Assembly (NCBI GenBank): GCA_965214565.1
Contig: OZ243951.1
Location: forward strand, 2,170,001-2,234,000
Length of the DNA stretch: 64,000 nucleotides
Origin: VXYK01 sp965214565
Lineage (GTDB): Bacteria > Actinomycetota > Acidimicrobiia > Acidimicrobiales > Aldehydirespiratoraceae
Direction of reading: 5' to 3'
Positions 25,288-33,796 of the stretch are shown one piece after another. The position numbers and the translations under genes were made by a program. Every line of letters begins with the position of its first letter. Position 1 is the stretch's first letter. The notes beneath the pieces were generated by a model. It was not told the DNA's origin and searched no databases. It saw only the letters and a list, made by a program, of their open reading frames with translations.

Positions 25288-26214
25288 TCACCGAACCTCG
25301 GGCATCAACAGTGAGAGCCGTTCGGGGGTCCAGGTGAACCGCAGACGTCTGCTCACGCCCAGGTAGTCGCCGTCAACCTGGTACGGGGCTCCGGGATCGC
25401 ACTCAATCACCAGCGATCGCATATCGGTGCGGAGGTCGACATTGCGCTGACTGCCCAGCTCGCTGCCCCGCAACGCACCTGCCAACACGGGACCGAGGCT
25501 GGTTAAGCGGAGCTCTTCAAGTGTCACCACCGCCAGGGGATCGGTGAGGGCGAGTCCCGGAACCAGGTCGATGGGACGGCTTCCCAGGTAGGTGTAGGGA
25601 TTGGTGTTCATGACCACGGTCATGAAGCCCTTGGCGAGTTCGTCACCGGCCGGGCCCATGACTCGCAGCGGAGGGTTCCGGCGGTCGACCCCGCGCCCCC
25701 AGGTGTCGAGTGCCGCCCACACGAACAGGGGATGACCTGCCCAACGTTTCCACGGTCCCCGAGTCTCGACCTGCTCCACGACTGCGGCGTCGAAACCGAC
25801 ACCGCAGTGAAACAGGAAGTAACGCCCCTCCACTGCTCCCAGACCGATGCGGTGTATTGAGCCGCGGTCGATCGCGTCGAGCAGCACCAGGCAGGCGTCG
25901 GCGGGATCGTCGGGAAGACCGAGGATCCGGGCGAGCACGTTGGTTGAGCCTCCAGGAAGAGTCGCCAACGCGGTATCGGTACCGGCGAGACCGTTGGCGG
26001 TTTCATTCACAGTGCCGTCACCGCCGAGCACGACCACGAGGTCGTAGTTGTCGTTGGCGGCAGACTGGGCGAGGCGTGTGGCGTGTCCCGGTCGGCTGGT
26101 CTCGGCCAGGGTCACGTCGTGGTCGGCCGACAGAATCTTGTAGATGATCACTCGGCGACGGGCGGTCACTGACGAGGCGACCGAATTGACGATGAAGAGG
26201 ATGCGCAAGAACAT
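25288..26214 (-). CDS. Diacylglycerol kinase family lipid kinase
   Basis: About 308 residues. The nucleotide-binding motif VVVLGGDGTVNETANGL and the following LPGGSTNVLARILG are those of the DagK/YegS catalytic domain; the C-terminal beta-sandwich ends with PYQVDGDYLG, another landmark. It phosphorylates diacylglycerol or a related lipid at the membrane face. ATG 26214 is used; a TTG sits one codon earlier. It converges on ugpQ and diverges from etfB. Confidence 0.88.
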   Translation of the reverse strand: MFLRILFIVNSVASSVTARRRVIIYKILSADHDVTLAETSRPGHATRLAQSAANDNYDLVVVLGGDGTVNETANGLAGTDTALATLPGGSTNVLARILGLPDDPADACLVLLDAIDRGSIHRIGLGAVEGRYFLFHCGVGFDAAVVEQVETRGPWKRWAGHPLFVWAALDTWGRGVDRRNPPLRVMGPAGDELAKGFMTVVMNTNPYTYLGSRPIDLVPGLALTDPLAVVTLEELRLTSLGPVLAGALRGSELGSQRNVDLRTDMRSLVIECDPGAPYQVDGDYLGVSRRLRFTWTPERLSLLMPEVR

Positions 26215-26274
26215 CAAAACTATCCGCTCAACTCAGATAGGCATTCGGCAACCTCGCTGGCAGACTCTTGGGCT

Positions 26275-27054
26275 ATGAAAGTTGTTGTGTGCGTTAAACA
26301 AATCCCGGACCCGGCCGATCCGGGTGCGCTCGATCCGGAGAGCATGACGCTCGTGCGTGATCAGAAGCTGATTCTCGACGAGTCCGACAGCTACGGAGTA
26401 GAGATGGCCCTACAACTCGTCGACACTGTCGGCGACGGTTCGGTACACCTTGTCTCGATGGCTCCGGACAATCAGGTCACCGGTCTGCGCACCGCGCTGG
26501 CCATGGGTGCCGACAGCGCCACACTTGTGAGCGACGAGGCGCTCAAGGGATCCGATGCGCTCGGAACGGCCAAGGTACTTGCCGCGGCGATCGCCCGCAC
26601 TGAACCCGACCTGGTGTTGGCTGCGACCGAGTCGAGCGACGGTTACACGGGCACCGTGCCTGAGATGGTCGCTGAGTTGTTGGGCCTTCCGTCGGTCACG
26701 TTCGCCAAAGCAGTCGCGGTCGAGGGCGGCACGGCCAAGGTGCAGCGCCAGACCGAGGCGGGCTACGACGATGTCGAGTGTCCGCTGCCCGCGGTCGTGT
26801 CGGTGACCGCAGGTGTGGTCGAGCCCCGATATCCGTCGTTCAAGGGGATCATGTCGGCGAAGTCGAAACCCGTCGACGAACTCGGGATCAGCGATCTCGG
26901 GATCGATGCCGGATCTGTCGGTTGGGCCGGAGGCTCCCAGGAGATTGTGAGCGTTGCCGACGCTCCGACCCGTGAGGCAGGCGAAGTGATAGAAGACGAG
27001 GGAGACGCCCACGAGCGGATCGTGGCCTTCCTCGATGAACTCAAGGTTCTGTGA
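26275..27054 (+). CDS. etfB: Electron transfer flavoprotein beta subunit
   Basis: A 259-residue EtfB. It begins MKVVVCVKQIPDP and has the AMP-binding signature region LAAAIARTEPDLVLAATESSDG and the ETF-beta motif VECPLPAVVSVTAGVVEPRYPS. With EtfA it passes electrons from acyl-CoA and other dehydrogenases to ETF:quinone oxidoreductase. etfA follows 13 bp downstream. Confidence 0.95.
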   Translation: MKVVVCVKQIPDPADPGALDPESMTLVRDQKLILDESDSYGVEMALQLVDTVGDGSVHLVSMAPDNQVTGLRTALAMGADSATLVSDEALKGSDALGTAKVLAAAIARTEPDLVLAATESSDGYTGTVPEMVAELLGLPSVTFAKAVAVEGGTAKVQRQTEAGYDDVECPLPAVVSVTAGVVEPRYPSFKGIMSAKSKPVDELGISDLGIDAGSVGWAGGSQEIVSVADAPTREAGEVIEDEGDAHERIVAFLDELKVL

Positions 27055-27067
27055 GGGAGGAAACGAC

Positions 27068-28036
27068 ATGGGACTCGAGAAGATCTGGGTGTTCGGTGAG
27101 GCCAACGGCGATGCCGTCGCCACGATCACCCTGGAGATGCTGGCGAAAGCCCGCGAGATCGCCGACACCGTCGAGGTGTTCATGGCTGGAGACGGCGACG
27201 ACCACGCCGAGGAGTTGGGTGACCACGGCGCCGAGACCGTATACAGCACGGGTGACCTTGACGGGGCCATGCAGGGCGTTTCGGTTGCCTCCGCGGTCGC
27301 TGAGGCAATCGACAGCGGTGATGTGGACGCACCGGAGGCTTTCCTGCTCGGCACCACCCAAGACGGCCGTGACGTTGCCGCGAGGCTGTCGGTGAAGCTC
27401 AACTCGCCGGTCATCACCAATATCGTCGACCTCGTCGTGGACGGTGACGACCTGCTGGGCAGCGAGCCGATCTTCGGCGGCGCGACCGATGTGATGACCA
27501 AGAACACTTCAGACAACCCGGGGATCTTCCTGGTTCGCCCGAAGTCGTTCGCGGCCGAACCGGTCGGCGGTGCGGAGGCCGACGTGGAGGACCTTGCTGT
27601 CGGCGACCTGGGAGCGGCAGGTGCAGCGCGTGTCATTGCCACCTTCGCAGAGGAGTCGGTCGGCCCCAAACTCGATGAGGCGAACATTGTCGTCTCGGGT
27701 GGTCGTGGGCTCGGCGACTCAGAGGCGTACTCGATGATCGAGGACCTCGCCAAAGCGGTGGGAGCCGCTCCCGGCGCCAGTCGTGCAATCGTCGATGCAG
27801 GCTGGGTTCCCTACAGCTATCAGGTTGGTCAGACCGGCAAGGTCGTCAAACCGACGGTCTATATCGCCTGCGGGATATCAGGAGCGACGCAGCACCTCGT
27901 CGGGATGAAGGGGTCCAAGAACATCATCGCCATCAACAAGGATTCCGAAGCGCCGATCTTCGCGGTTGCTGATCTTGGCATAGTCGGCGATGTCCACAAG
28001 GTTCTGCCCAAGCTGATTGAAGCTCTCAGCAGCTGA
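27068..28036 (+). CDS. etfA: Electron transfer flavoprotein alpha subunit
   Basis: A 322-residue EtfA. The N-terminal domain starts MGLEKIWVFGEANGD. The C-terminal FAD domain carries ANIVVSGGRGLGD, then GASRAIVDAGWVPYSYQVGQTG and ACGISGATQHLVGMKGSKNI, which contact FAD. ATG 27068 has GGGAGG 9 bp upstream; the frame extends into etfB but that is overlap only. Probably one transcript with etfB. Confidence 0.95.
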   Translation: MGLEKIWVFGEANGDAVATITLEMLAKAREIADTVEVFMAGDGDDHAEELGDHGAETVYSTGDLDGAMQGVSVASAVAEAIDSGDVDAPEAFLLGTTQDGRDVAARLSVKLNSPVITNIVDLVVDGDDLLGSEPIFGGATDVMTKNTSDNPGIFLVRPKSFAAEPVGGAEADVEDLAVGDLGAAGAARVIATFAEESVGPKLDEANIVVSGGRGLGDSEAYSMIEDLAKAVGAAPGASRAIVDAGWVPYSYQVGQTGKVVKPTVYIACGISGATQHLVGMKGSKNIIAINKDSEAPIFAVADLGIVGDVHKVLPKLIEALSS

Positions 28037-28074
28037 TCAACAGCAGGGCGGCTGGGATTGGCGCCATTTTCGGC

Positions 28075-28094
28075 TTTTGTGAATTTTCACAAAA
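28075..28094. terminator. AT-rich inverted repeat between convergent genes
   Basis: TTTTGTGAA and TTCACAAAA are perfect arms with a 2-base spacer, between the ends of etfA and the SCO1664-like gene. It reads equally on both strands and probably terminates both transcripts; a protein-binding operator is the alternative. Confidence 0.55.
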
Positions 28095-28143
28095 TGCACA
28101 GACTTGTCCACACCTGTTGAATAACCTCGGGTTGTCGTCGCGC

Positions 28144-28893
28144 TCACACAAGCGGCCAGGGCCAGTGGTGTCGATTGCTGTCACCGTGCGGGAAGGCCCT
28201 TTTGATGGCCAGTGCCTTGGCTCGGGTGAGCATCGCGTCCCGTTCCAGCGGGTCGAGGAGGGCAGCGACCGGCTCTGGAACCCCCCGGTCCAGAAACGCC
28301 CAAAGGTCTTCCTGCAGCTGCTCTGGCAGTGACTCGCCAGCGAAGTCCCAGATCACCGTGCGGAGCTTGAACTGGTGGTGGAAGGCCAGGCCGTGGTCGA
28401 TCGCCCAGATTCGGCTGTCGGTTCCCAGCAGACAGTGCCCTGATTTCCGATCGGTGTTGTTGATGACCAGATCGAGCGCACAGATCTGGCGGAAGGACTC
28501 GTCGTAGCGGTCGCCGGCCTCGTGCAGTGTGAAGTAGTGCTCCTCGTATTCGTGGGGAACGAACAGTTGTAGCGCCCCCGTTTGAAGTGGAGCGTCGTCG
28601 CGCACGACTGTGGGAGGGACCACGTCCCAGCCGAGATCATCGGCGACCAGGAAGGCTGCGACCTCTCGTCGGTAGAGTCCGTCCGGGAAGTCCCATAGCG
28701 GACGTTCCCCCCGAAGCGGCTTGTAGATCGCCTGGGCCTGCAGCCCTTCATGACATAGATTGACGAGAAAGGTTGCGTTGGAGGAATAGGGCATCCGCCC
28801 GACCAGTTCCAGCTCTCCATCGCAGAGCAGTGTCAACGCACGCTCGGTGGCGATCGGTTCGCGATCAAAGAACGGCGATTCGTTCGCACTCAT
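28144..28893 (-). CDS. SCO1664-family protein (PI3/4-kinase-like fold)
   Basis: A 249-residue member of the SCO1664 family, which is distantly related to phosphatidylinositol 3/4-kinases. Visible are NATFLVNLCHEGLQAQAIYKP (the Lys of a kinase beta sheet), ICALDLVINNTDRKSGHCLL (the catalytic-loop-like NNTDRK) and IWAIDHGLAFH (the D of a DFG-like site). It is encoded with the phosphomutase and DUF3090 genes, a trio conserved in Actinobacteria. ATG 28893 is chosen: the longer open frame would run through an 18-bp tandem repeat and overlap DUF3090. Substrate unknown. Confidence 0.83.
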   Translation of the reverse strand: MSANESPFFDREPIATERALTLLCDGELELVGRMPYSSNATFLVNLCHEGLQAQAIYKPLRGERPLWDFPDGLYRREVAAFLVADDLGWDVVPPTVVRDDAPLQTGALQLFVPHEYEEHYFTLHEAGDRYDESFRQICALDLVINNTDRKSGHCLLGTDSRIWAIDHGLAFHHQFKLRTVIWDFAGESLPEQLQEDLWAFLDRGVPEPVAALLDPLERDAMLTRAKALAIKRAFPHGDSNRHHWPWPLV

Positions 28894-28965
28894 CCCACGG
28901 CTCCAGTCACGCCCAACGCCCCCGCGGCTCGGGCTGCTCGTGGCACTGCCGCGGTTCCGGCCACG

Positions 28966-29019
28966 CCCGGCAACATCACACTGCCCGGCAACATCACACT
29001 GCCCGGCAACATCACAGTG
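28966..29019. repeat. 18-bp tandem repeat, three units
   Basis: Units CCCGGCAACATCACACTG start at 28966, 28984 and 29002, the last with one change, in the 142-bp gap between DUF3090 and the SCO1664-like gene. Confidence 0.88.
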
Positions 29020-29035
29020 CCCGGCGCTAGCACCC

Positions 29036-29524
29036 TCAGTTTCGGCACGGGCACCAGTCGCCGTTGCGGGCGTCGAGTGGTTGGCCGCAATATTGACATG
29101 GTGGACGTCCTGCCGCCACCACCGAGCGGGCACGGTCGATGAGTCCGGCCACGTCTGCACGCTCTAGGAAGAACCGGGCCTGGAAGGGTTCGTCGTCTTC
29201 GTCGTCGACAAAAGACTCCGCCACGACAACGAGGCGGTCCAGTTCTTGGGCGTAGGCGATGGCGAGGCTGGCGACCGTCCACTCCGTGACAACCGGTTCT
29301 CTCAGATCAAGGTCTGACGGGGGATCGCCAATCTCACCATCGGGCAGCTCGCGCAGTACCCGGTCCAGGTACTCCGCGAGGGCGGCCACCTGCTGCTTCT
29401 CCACCTTCAACGAAACCAGCTGACCCTCGCTGCGGGCTTGCAGAAAGAACTCGCGTTGACCCTTGGGTCCGAGGGTTCCGACCGTAAGAAAATCGAGTTC
29501 CTGAAAGTCGAAGGATCGGCTCAT
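29036..29524 (-). CDS. DUF3090 family protein
   Basis: A 162-residue protein beginning MSRSFDFQELDFLTVGTLG and ending in a Cys-rich segment CQYCGQPLDARNGDWCPCRN that looks like a small zinc ribbon (two CxxC-like pairs, the second CPC). This is DUF3090, always found beside the SCO1664 and phosphomutase genes. Its ATG overlaps the phosphomutase stop (ATGA), so translation is coupled. No function is established; the cluster suggests a shared pathway with the neighbours. Confidence 0.87.
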   Translation of the reverse strand: MSRSFDFQELDFLTVGTLGPKGQREFFLQARSEGQLVSLKVEKQQVAALAEYLDRVLRELPDGEIGDPPSDLDLREPVVTEWTVASLAIAYAQELDRLVVVAESFVDDEDDEPFQARFFLERADVAGLIDRARSVVAAGRPPCQYCGQPLDARNGDWCPCRN

Positions 29525-30168
29525 GACGGCACCAGTGTTGATAGGTCGTCGCCCGTGGAGTTCACGGTCAGAACGATCGGTCCTCCGGGCGTGTAGAGGA
29601 TCGCGGTTATGGAGCAGGGAGACACCACGATGCGTTGGAAGAGGTCGAGGTGGGTGCCGGTCGCCGACGCCACGACCGCTTTGATGACGTCAGCGTGGGA
29701 CACAGCCACGATGGTCTCGCCAGGATGGGCGGCGACAAGGCGGTGGACGGTGTCCAGCGCACGGCTCTGCATTTCGGAGAACGACTCACCCTTGGGGAAA
29801 CGGAATCCGCTCGGATAGCGCTGCACCTGCTTCCACTCGGGCTTCTTGCGCAGATCATCGAGCTTGCGGCCCGTCCACGTTCCGAAGTCGCACTCGATCA
29901 GCCCGAGTGACTGTCGCACCCGGAGCTTCAGCGCTCGAGCGATCGGCTTGGCAGTTTCGCGCGTTCGTTCCATCGGTGAGGCGTAGACGGCCGCGACAGA
30001 GTCGAAAGCGGCGATTCGCTGAGCTGCGGCGGACGCCTGGGCGATCCCTTCCTCGGCAAGGTGCAGACCCGGTGCCCTGCCGGGGAGCGAGGCTCCGGTT
30101 GTGGGCGTCTGTCCGTGGCGCACGAACAGCACCAGTGTCGGTTTGGGGGCGTCTGATCTGGCGGCCAT
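29521..30168 (-). CDS. MSMEG_4193-family phosphomutase-like histidine phosphatase
   Basis: A 215-residue histidine phosphatase superfamily protein with the LFVRHGQTPTTG motif (catalytic His-2 pocket RHG), the SPMERTRETA loop and the second His in VAVSHADVIKAVV. Context with DUF3090 and SCO1664 identifies the MSMEG_4193 family. The start is ATG 30168. An open frame extends a further 54 bp, into the short gap before the divergent uracil-DNA glycosylase gene. First gene of the minus-strand trio. Confidence 0.87.
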   Translation of the reverse strand: MAARSDAPKPTLVLFVRHGQTPTTGASLPGRAPGLHLAEEGIAQASAAAQRIAAFDSVAAVYASPMERTRETAKPIARALKLRVRQSLGLIECDFGTWTGRKLDDLRKKPEWKQVQRYPSGFRFPKGESFSEMQSRALDTVHRLVAAHPGETIVAVSHADVIKAVVASATGTHLDLFQRIVVSPCSITAILYTPGGPIVLTVNSTGDDLSTLVPS

Positions 30169-30196
30169 GACTGCTGCACAACGTACCCTGTGAGTG

Positions 30197-30919
30197 ATGC
30201 AATCACCTGATCCGAGTTCCACCGCTGCCGATACTGCGAACCGCGCCGCGGCCCTGCTCGGTCAGATTTCCGATGAGGTGGTGCAGTGTCGTGCATGTCC
30301 GCGGCTGGTCGCGTGGCGTGAGCGGGTCGGGCGGGAGAAACGGGCGGCTTACAGGGACCAGCAGTATTGGGCCAGACCGGTCCCGGGCTTCGGCGACCCC
30401 GAAGCTCGTCTCTTGGTGCTCGGCCTGGCACCGGCCGCTCACGGTGCCAATCGCACCGGTCGGATGTTCACCGGTGACCGCTCGGGCGACTGGTTGTATC
30501 GGGCCCTGTGGCGCGCAGGTTACGCATCCCAGGAGTCGTCAACGAGCCGTGACGACGGGTTGTCGCTCGACGGTGCCTGGATCACCGCGCCCGTGAAGTG
30601 TGCTCCTGTCGCCAACAAACCGATTCCGGACGAGCGGGACAATTGCCAACCATTCCTGGAGGCCGAGTTTGCGGCGCTCAACTCGCTGAGGGTGATCGTG
30701 GCGCTGGGAGGGTTCGCTCACAGCGTGGTCTGTCGACACTTCGGTCTGCGGCCCCGCCCTAAGTTCGGGCACGGTGTGGAGGTTCCGCTCGGTGGCGGTA
30801 TGACCTTGCTGTGCAGTTTTCATGTGAGCCAACAGAACACGTTCACCGGCCGCTTGACCGAGCCGATGCTTGACGCAATTTTCAGCCGCGCCCGCGAGCT
30901 GGAGGCATCGGAGGAGTAG
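30197..30919 (+). CDS. Family 5 uracil-DNA glycosylase (UdgB type)
   Basis: A 240-residue Fe-S uracil-DNA glycosylase. VQCRACPRLVAWRERV holds the first Cys pair and VKCAPVANKP plus DNCQPF the others of the 4Fe-4S site. GLAPAAHGANRTGRMFTGDR is motif A of family 5, which has Ala where classical UDGs have Asp, and SFHVSQQNTFTGRLTEPM is motif B. Family 5 enzymes remove uracil, and some hypoxanthine, from double-stranded DNA. ATG 30197 is used; a GTG lies one codon before. A hairpin follows the stop directly. Confidence 0.9.
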   Translation: MQSPDPSSTAADTANRAAALLGQISDEVVQCRACPRLVAWRERVGREKRAAYRDQQYWARPVPGFGDPEARLLVLGLAPAAHGANRTGRMFTGDRSGDWLYRALWRAGYASQESSTSRDDGLSLDGAWITAPVKCAPVANKPIPDERDNCQPFLEAEFAALNSLRVIVALGGFAHSVVCRHFGLRPRPKFGHGVEVPLGGGMTLLCSFHVSQQNTFTGRLTEPMLDAIFSRARELEASEE

Positions 30920-30921
30920 GT

Positions 30922-30954
30922 GCACAATCCGCAAGTACAACTTGCAGATTGTGC
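30922..30954 (+). terminator. Stem-loop after the uracil-DNA glycosylase gene
   Basis: GCACAATCCGCAAG (30922-30935) pairs with CTTGCAGATTGTGC (30941-30954) with one C-A mismatch and a 5-base loop, starting 3 bp after the stop. There is no T run, so it may be Rho-assisted or serve as an RNA 3' barrier. Confidence 0.6.
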
Positions 30955-31015
30955 AATCCATTTGTCGGGGCGGCGTCACCGGAAAGTGGTGAGCAAGCGC
31001 TAGCCTCGCGGCGCA

Positions 31016-31372
31016 ATGACTTGTGGAACGAAATCTCGGTCGACTCGACGGTTGGGCGTGATCAGCGTCGTTTTGGCCTGCTTGGTTCTGTTCGCTTCGG
31101 GCTGCGGCACCAACAACGATCCTTCCAACTGGGAGGAGGCTGAGGCCGACGGCACTCTCGAGGAGAACTTCATGCGCTCCTGCCAAACCGCCAACGAAGA
31201 AGGCGGTCTGACCGTATCGGAGGCCGCGTCCTACTGTGCATGTGCCTACGACGCACTGGCGCAGCGTTACGCGGACGACTTCGGCGATTTCAAGGATGCC
31301 GAGAAACGGCTGCGCAACGACCCTGAAGACATCGATCCGGCGATTCGAACACTATTTGAGAGGTGTCTCTAG
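31016..31372 (+). CDS. Small Cys-containing lipoprotein
   Basis: A 118-residue protein. The signal peptide ends in the lipobox FASGC (Cys at about 30), so lipid anchoring is likely. The mature part has four Cys (SCQTANEEGG, YCACAYDAL, FERCL at the C-terminus), which could make two disulfides, and is otherwise acidic and helical. The pattern resembles small actinobacterial lipoproteins of unknown function. It lies alone between the hairpin and the convergent selenoprotein gene. Confidence 0.7.
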   Translation: MTCGTKSRSTRRLGVISVVLACLVLFASGCGTNNDPSNWEEAEADGTLEENFMRSCQTANEEGGLTVSEAASYCACAYDALAQRYADDFGDFKDAEKRLRNDPEDIDPAIRTLFERCL

Positions 31373-31474
31373 CAATAGCCCTAGGGCCGAGCGGTAGCGG
31401 TTCTGGTGATCGGGACCGTGTCGCCAGCGTAGGGTTCCACTGGTGCCCTCTGCATTTGGCCAGGGGGCCCGTGG

Positions 31475-32089
31475 TCAGGGGCGGGTGCCGAACTCGGGGC
31501 GTTCGGTGCGGGTTCGCTTCAGTTCCCAGAATCCGTCGATGTTCATCATCGTGACCAGGGCGTCCCACATTTCCAGCGAATCCTCGGTCGGTGGGACTCG
31601 GGTGATGACAGGACCGAAATAGGCCTGCTTGTCGCCTCGTCGGTTGTCGAAGGCGATGATCGGGGTTCCCACGTCGTTGCCGCAGAGAGCCAGGCCAGCG
31701 TCGTGGCGCCGCGCGATCTCACCATCGAAGGAGTCGGAGTCGTAAGCGGCGGCGTGCGAAGCGTCGAGACCGACGCTTCCGAGTGCTTCGGCCAGATCGA
31801 AACCGAACTCCCCGTCGTGGTGGATCCGTCTGCCGTACTCCCAGTAGAGGTCGAAGACCGCGTCCTCACCTTCTGTGGCACGCACCGACTCCATCACCCG
31901 TAACAGGCGGTAGGTCCGCTCCGTAGGTTCGTAGAACGGCGACTCCGGGTCGGGCTGGTTCTTGAGCAGGAGGCTGATCGGCTGCCAGGTGATGTTCAGG
32001 TCACGGGCAGGTTTGACCTCGTCGACGACCCAACGGGCCGTCACCCAGCACCACGGTCAAATTGGGTCCACCCAAAACTCGATATCCAT
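31475..32089 (-). CDS. Probable selenoprotein: DsbA-fold mycothiol-dependent nitroreductase-like (Rv2466c type)
   Basis: From ATG 32089 the frame reads MDIEFWVDPI, then TGA (32059-32057), then PWCWVTARWVV and on to 31475 without another stop, 204 residues in all. In Rv2466c relatives the same place is FWFDPLCPWCW, so the UGA replaces the catalytic first Cys of the CPWC active site, giving U11-P-W-C14. The rest matches the family (VGTPIIAFDN with the cis-Pro, FELKRTRTE-like ending WELKRTRTERPEF). A hairpin of bacterial SECIS type follows the UGA. The start is 4 bp after the stop of the FrhB-like gene. A true nonsense mutation with restart at GTG 32044 is unlikely because that would remove the active site. 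Confidence 0.85.
32024..32042 (-). promoter_or_regulatory. SECIS-like hairpin downstream of the in-frame UGA
   Basis: On the minus strand, GACGGCCC (32042-32035) pairs with GGGTCGTC (32031-32024), eight pairs including one G-U, closing a GUU loop. The loop starts 22 bases after the UGA. This fits the bacterial SECIS model: a short stem, a G in the first two loop positions and 16-37 bases from the UGA. Confidence 0.75.
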
Positions 32090-32093
32090 GTCG

Positions 32094-33266
32094 TCACCCC
32101 GCTTGCTTGGTAGAGACGGCCACCTTAGCGGCGGGCTGAGCCCAGTCCGGCCACCGGTCGCGGCTCTTCTGGGCCAATTTGTGCATCAACGCGATCGCTC
32201 CGGGGTCGTCGTCCCCCGGCCTCGTCTCGATCACGCCGTTAGCTGCCATAGCGCCGATCACGGCTCGTCCGAGCTCGGTGCGGACGATCGTGAGGGTCCA
32301 GTCGCTGAGCTCCCCGATACCTCCCGTGGAGATGTCGGCGTGCTCTGCGGCGAAGTCGGGGCACAGGTGGCAGCCCTCGCGGGTCCAGGCGTGGCATTCC
32401 TTGAGGTTGATCTCGTGGTAGCCGCCGTCCTTGGTCCAGATCTGGAAGACGCCCTTGATGTTCATCTTGGAGATGTTCTCCTTGGCGAGGCCGTACTTGA
32501 CCTCGAACAGTTCGTCGAAGAGGGAGTCGTCGAACGATTTGGAACAGAGCAGACCGATGTTGAGCTTGATCGGTCTGGAGACCTTTCCGACTTTGCGATG
32601 CCACATCACCGGCGCCACAGAGGTTTGACAGCTCATGCCGACGAGCGCGAGCCGATCGAGGCCCCGGGTCTTGGCTTCGGGGAAGGCCATGGTGTTGGCG
32701 GAGTAGGTGTAGCGGCTCCCTGCGCCCCTGAGGACCTCATCGCGGTTGGTGGCGACCATCGGGAAGGCCTTCCAGCCGGGTTCTCCGTTGGGCAGGTTCT
32801 CGACGCCGCTGGTGAGGGCCCCGTCGATGATGTCGTTCTCGATGCACCAGATGAGGATCGCCGATACCAACCCGCCGTCCTGGCCGGTCTCGTAGACGAA
32901 GTCGTCGGAGGCGCGGGTCAACAGAATGTCGGAGTAGATGCCGGACACCTCTTCAGGTGTACGTTCACGGCCGAACAGGTGCATGTCGGCTTCTGGTTCC
33001 CACATGCGGAATCGGGGGCATGCCCGGGTGCATGAGGTGCAGCCCTTCTGCCCGTGGACGCAGTCGTCGAGCCCCAGTTCCTCCTCGAGGTGGAACGGTG
33101 TGTATGCGCCTGGTTCGTGTTCGTAGCCGATCACGTCGTGCGGGCAGGAGATCACGCAACCGGCGCAGCCTGTGCAGAGTCCGCTGGTGATCACCTCATC
33201 GAAGAGTTCTTTCCACTGGTATGTCCAGCGGGGCTTCTTCGCGGGGGGTGACTCGGTGACGGCCAT
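32094..33266 (-). CDS. FrhB-like coenzyme F420 oxidoreductase subunit
   Basis: A 390-residue iron-sulfur flavoprotein of the F420 hydrogenase/dehydrogenase beta family. Residues 31-41 are CTGCAGCVISC, a full 4Fe-4S motif. A second set uses C69, C76, C79 and C83 (GCTSCTRACPRF). The FrhB domain follows (TGQDGGLVSAILIWCIEND, RYTYSANTMAF, LVGMSCQTSVAP, LNIGLLCSKSFDD), where FAD and F420 bind. It would exchange hydride between F420 and a partner via its clusters. The next gene on the same strand is the selenoprotein, so the two may form a redox operon. The partner and direction cannot be told from sequence. Confidence 0.82.
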   Translation of the reverse strand: MAVTESPPAKKPRWTYQWKELFDEVITSGLCTGCAGCVISCPHDVIGYEHEPGAYTPFHLEEELGLDDCVHGQKGCTSCTRACPRFRMWEPEADMHLFGRERTPEEVSGIYSDILLTRASDDFVYETGQDGGLVSAILIWCIENDIIDGALTSGVENLPNGEPGWKAFPMVATNRDEVLRGAGSRYTYSANTMAFPEAKTRGLDRLALVGMSCQTSVAPVMWHRKVGKVSRPIKLNIGLLCSKSFDDSLFDELFEVKYGLAKENISKMNIKGVFQIWTKDGGYHEINLKECHAWTREGCHLCPDFAAEHADISTGGIGELSDWTLTIVRTELGRAVIGAMAANGVIETRPGDDDPGAIALMHKLAQKSRDRWPDWAQPAAKVAVSTKQAG

Positions 33267-33644
33267 TGCTTCAAGCTAGCCGCTGGGTGATCGACGGGCC
33301 GAGATGTGCAAGACGACTCTCCTAGGGGCCAGAGCGGAGACCGAGACGACCGCAACGCTGGAAGCACGAGTCCCGCAAGCTTCTATGCGGCCCTGGCACA
33401 ACTGACAACTTCAGAAGAGCACAACCGACAACTTCCAGGATGCCCACCTGTATGCGGATCACCCCGCTCGACAAGGCGCTCAACCTTGCGGCGACCCTGC
33501 GCACCCACACCCAGCTGTCTCAAGCGCAGTCCGGTTAGCAGCCCACGGCGGTCCGAAGAGCTGCACAGGCTTGTGTAAGTCGTTCTGGCCCCAGTCCGCA
33601 GACGCGGTCCACAAGAACGGCGGAGCCCAACGTCAACTGCGAAG
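33267..33644. other. Intergenic region without recognisable genes
   Basis: Only short open frames without family features; a small direct repeat (ACAACTTC) occurs twice near 33400-33440. It must contain the promoter of the FrhB-like gene at its left end. Confidence 0.5.
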
Positions 33645-33716
33645 CGCCCTCGGCAGGACTCGAACCTGCGCACACGGCTCCGGAGGCCGATGCTCTATCC
33701 TCTGAGCTACGAGGGC
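33645..33716 (-). tRNA. tRNA-Arg (anticodon CCG)
   Basis: The minus strand folds as a tRNA: acceptor stem GCCCTCG with CGAGGGC, D arm GCTCAGAGGATAGAGC, anticodon loop CTCCGGA (anticodon CCG, for CGG codons) and T arm CAGGTTCGAGTCCTG. No CCA is encoded. It is 80 bp from argS on the opposite strand. Confidence 0.93.
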
Positions 33717-33796
33717 TTGACCCCAAGGGGTCGGCCAATGCTACCGCTAGGATCGGGCGCTCCCAGCCACGTTCCAGCTACGTTGAGGTCCGGCCC

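Noticed and set aside
28107..28115. A DnaA-box-like TTGTCCACA beside the palindrome after etfA
   Set aside because: A single box without dnaA, dnaN or clustered boxes; no support for an origin.
28966..29019. The 18-bp repeats as a CRISPR array
   Set aside because: The units are contiguous with no spacers and no cas genes are nearby.
31475..32044. Treating the DsbA-like gene as an ordinary ORF starting at GTG 32044
   Set aside because: That start would drop the active site; the continuous homology across the UGA and the SECIS-like hairpin favour Sec recoding.
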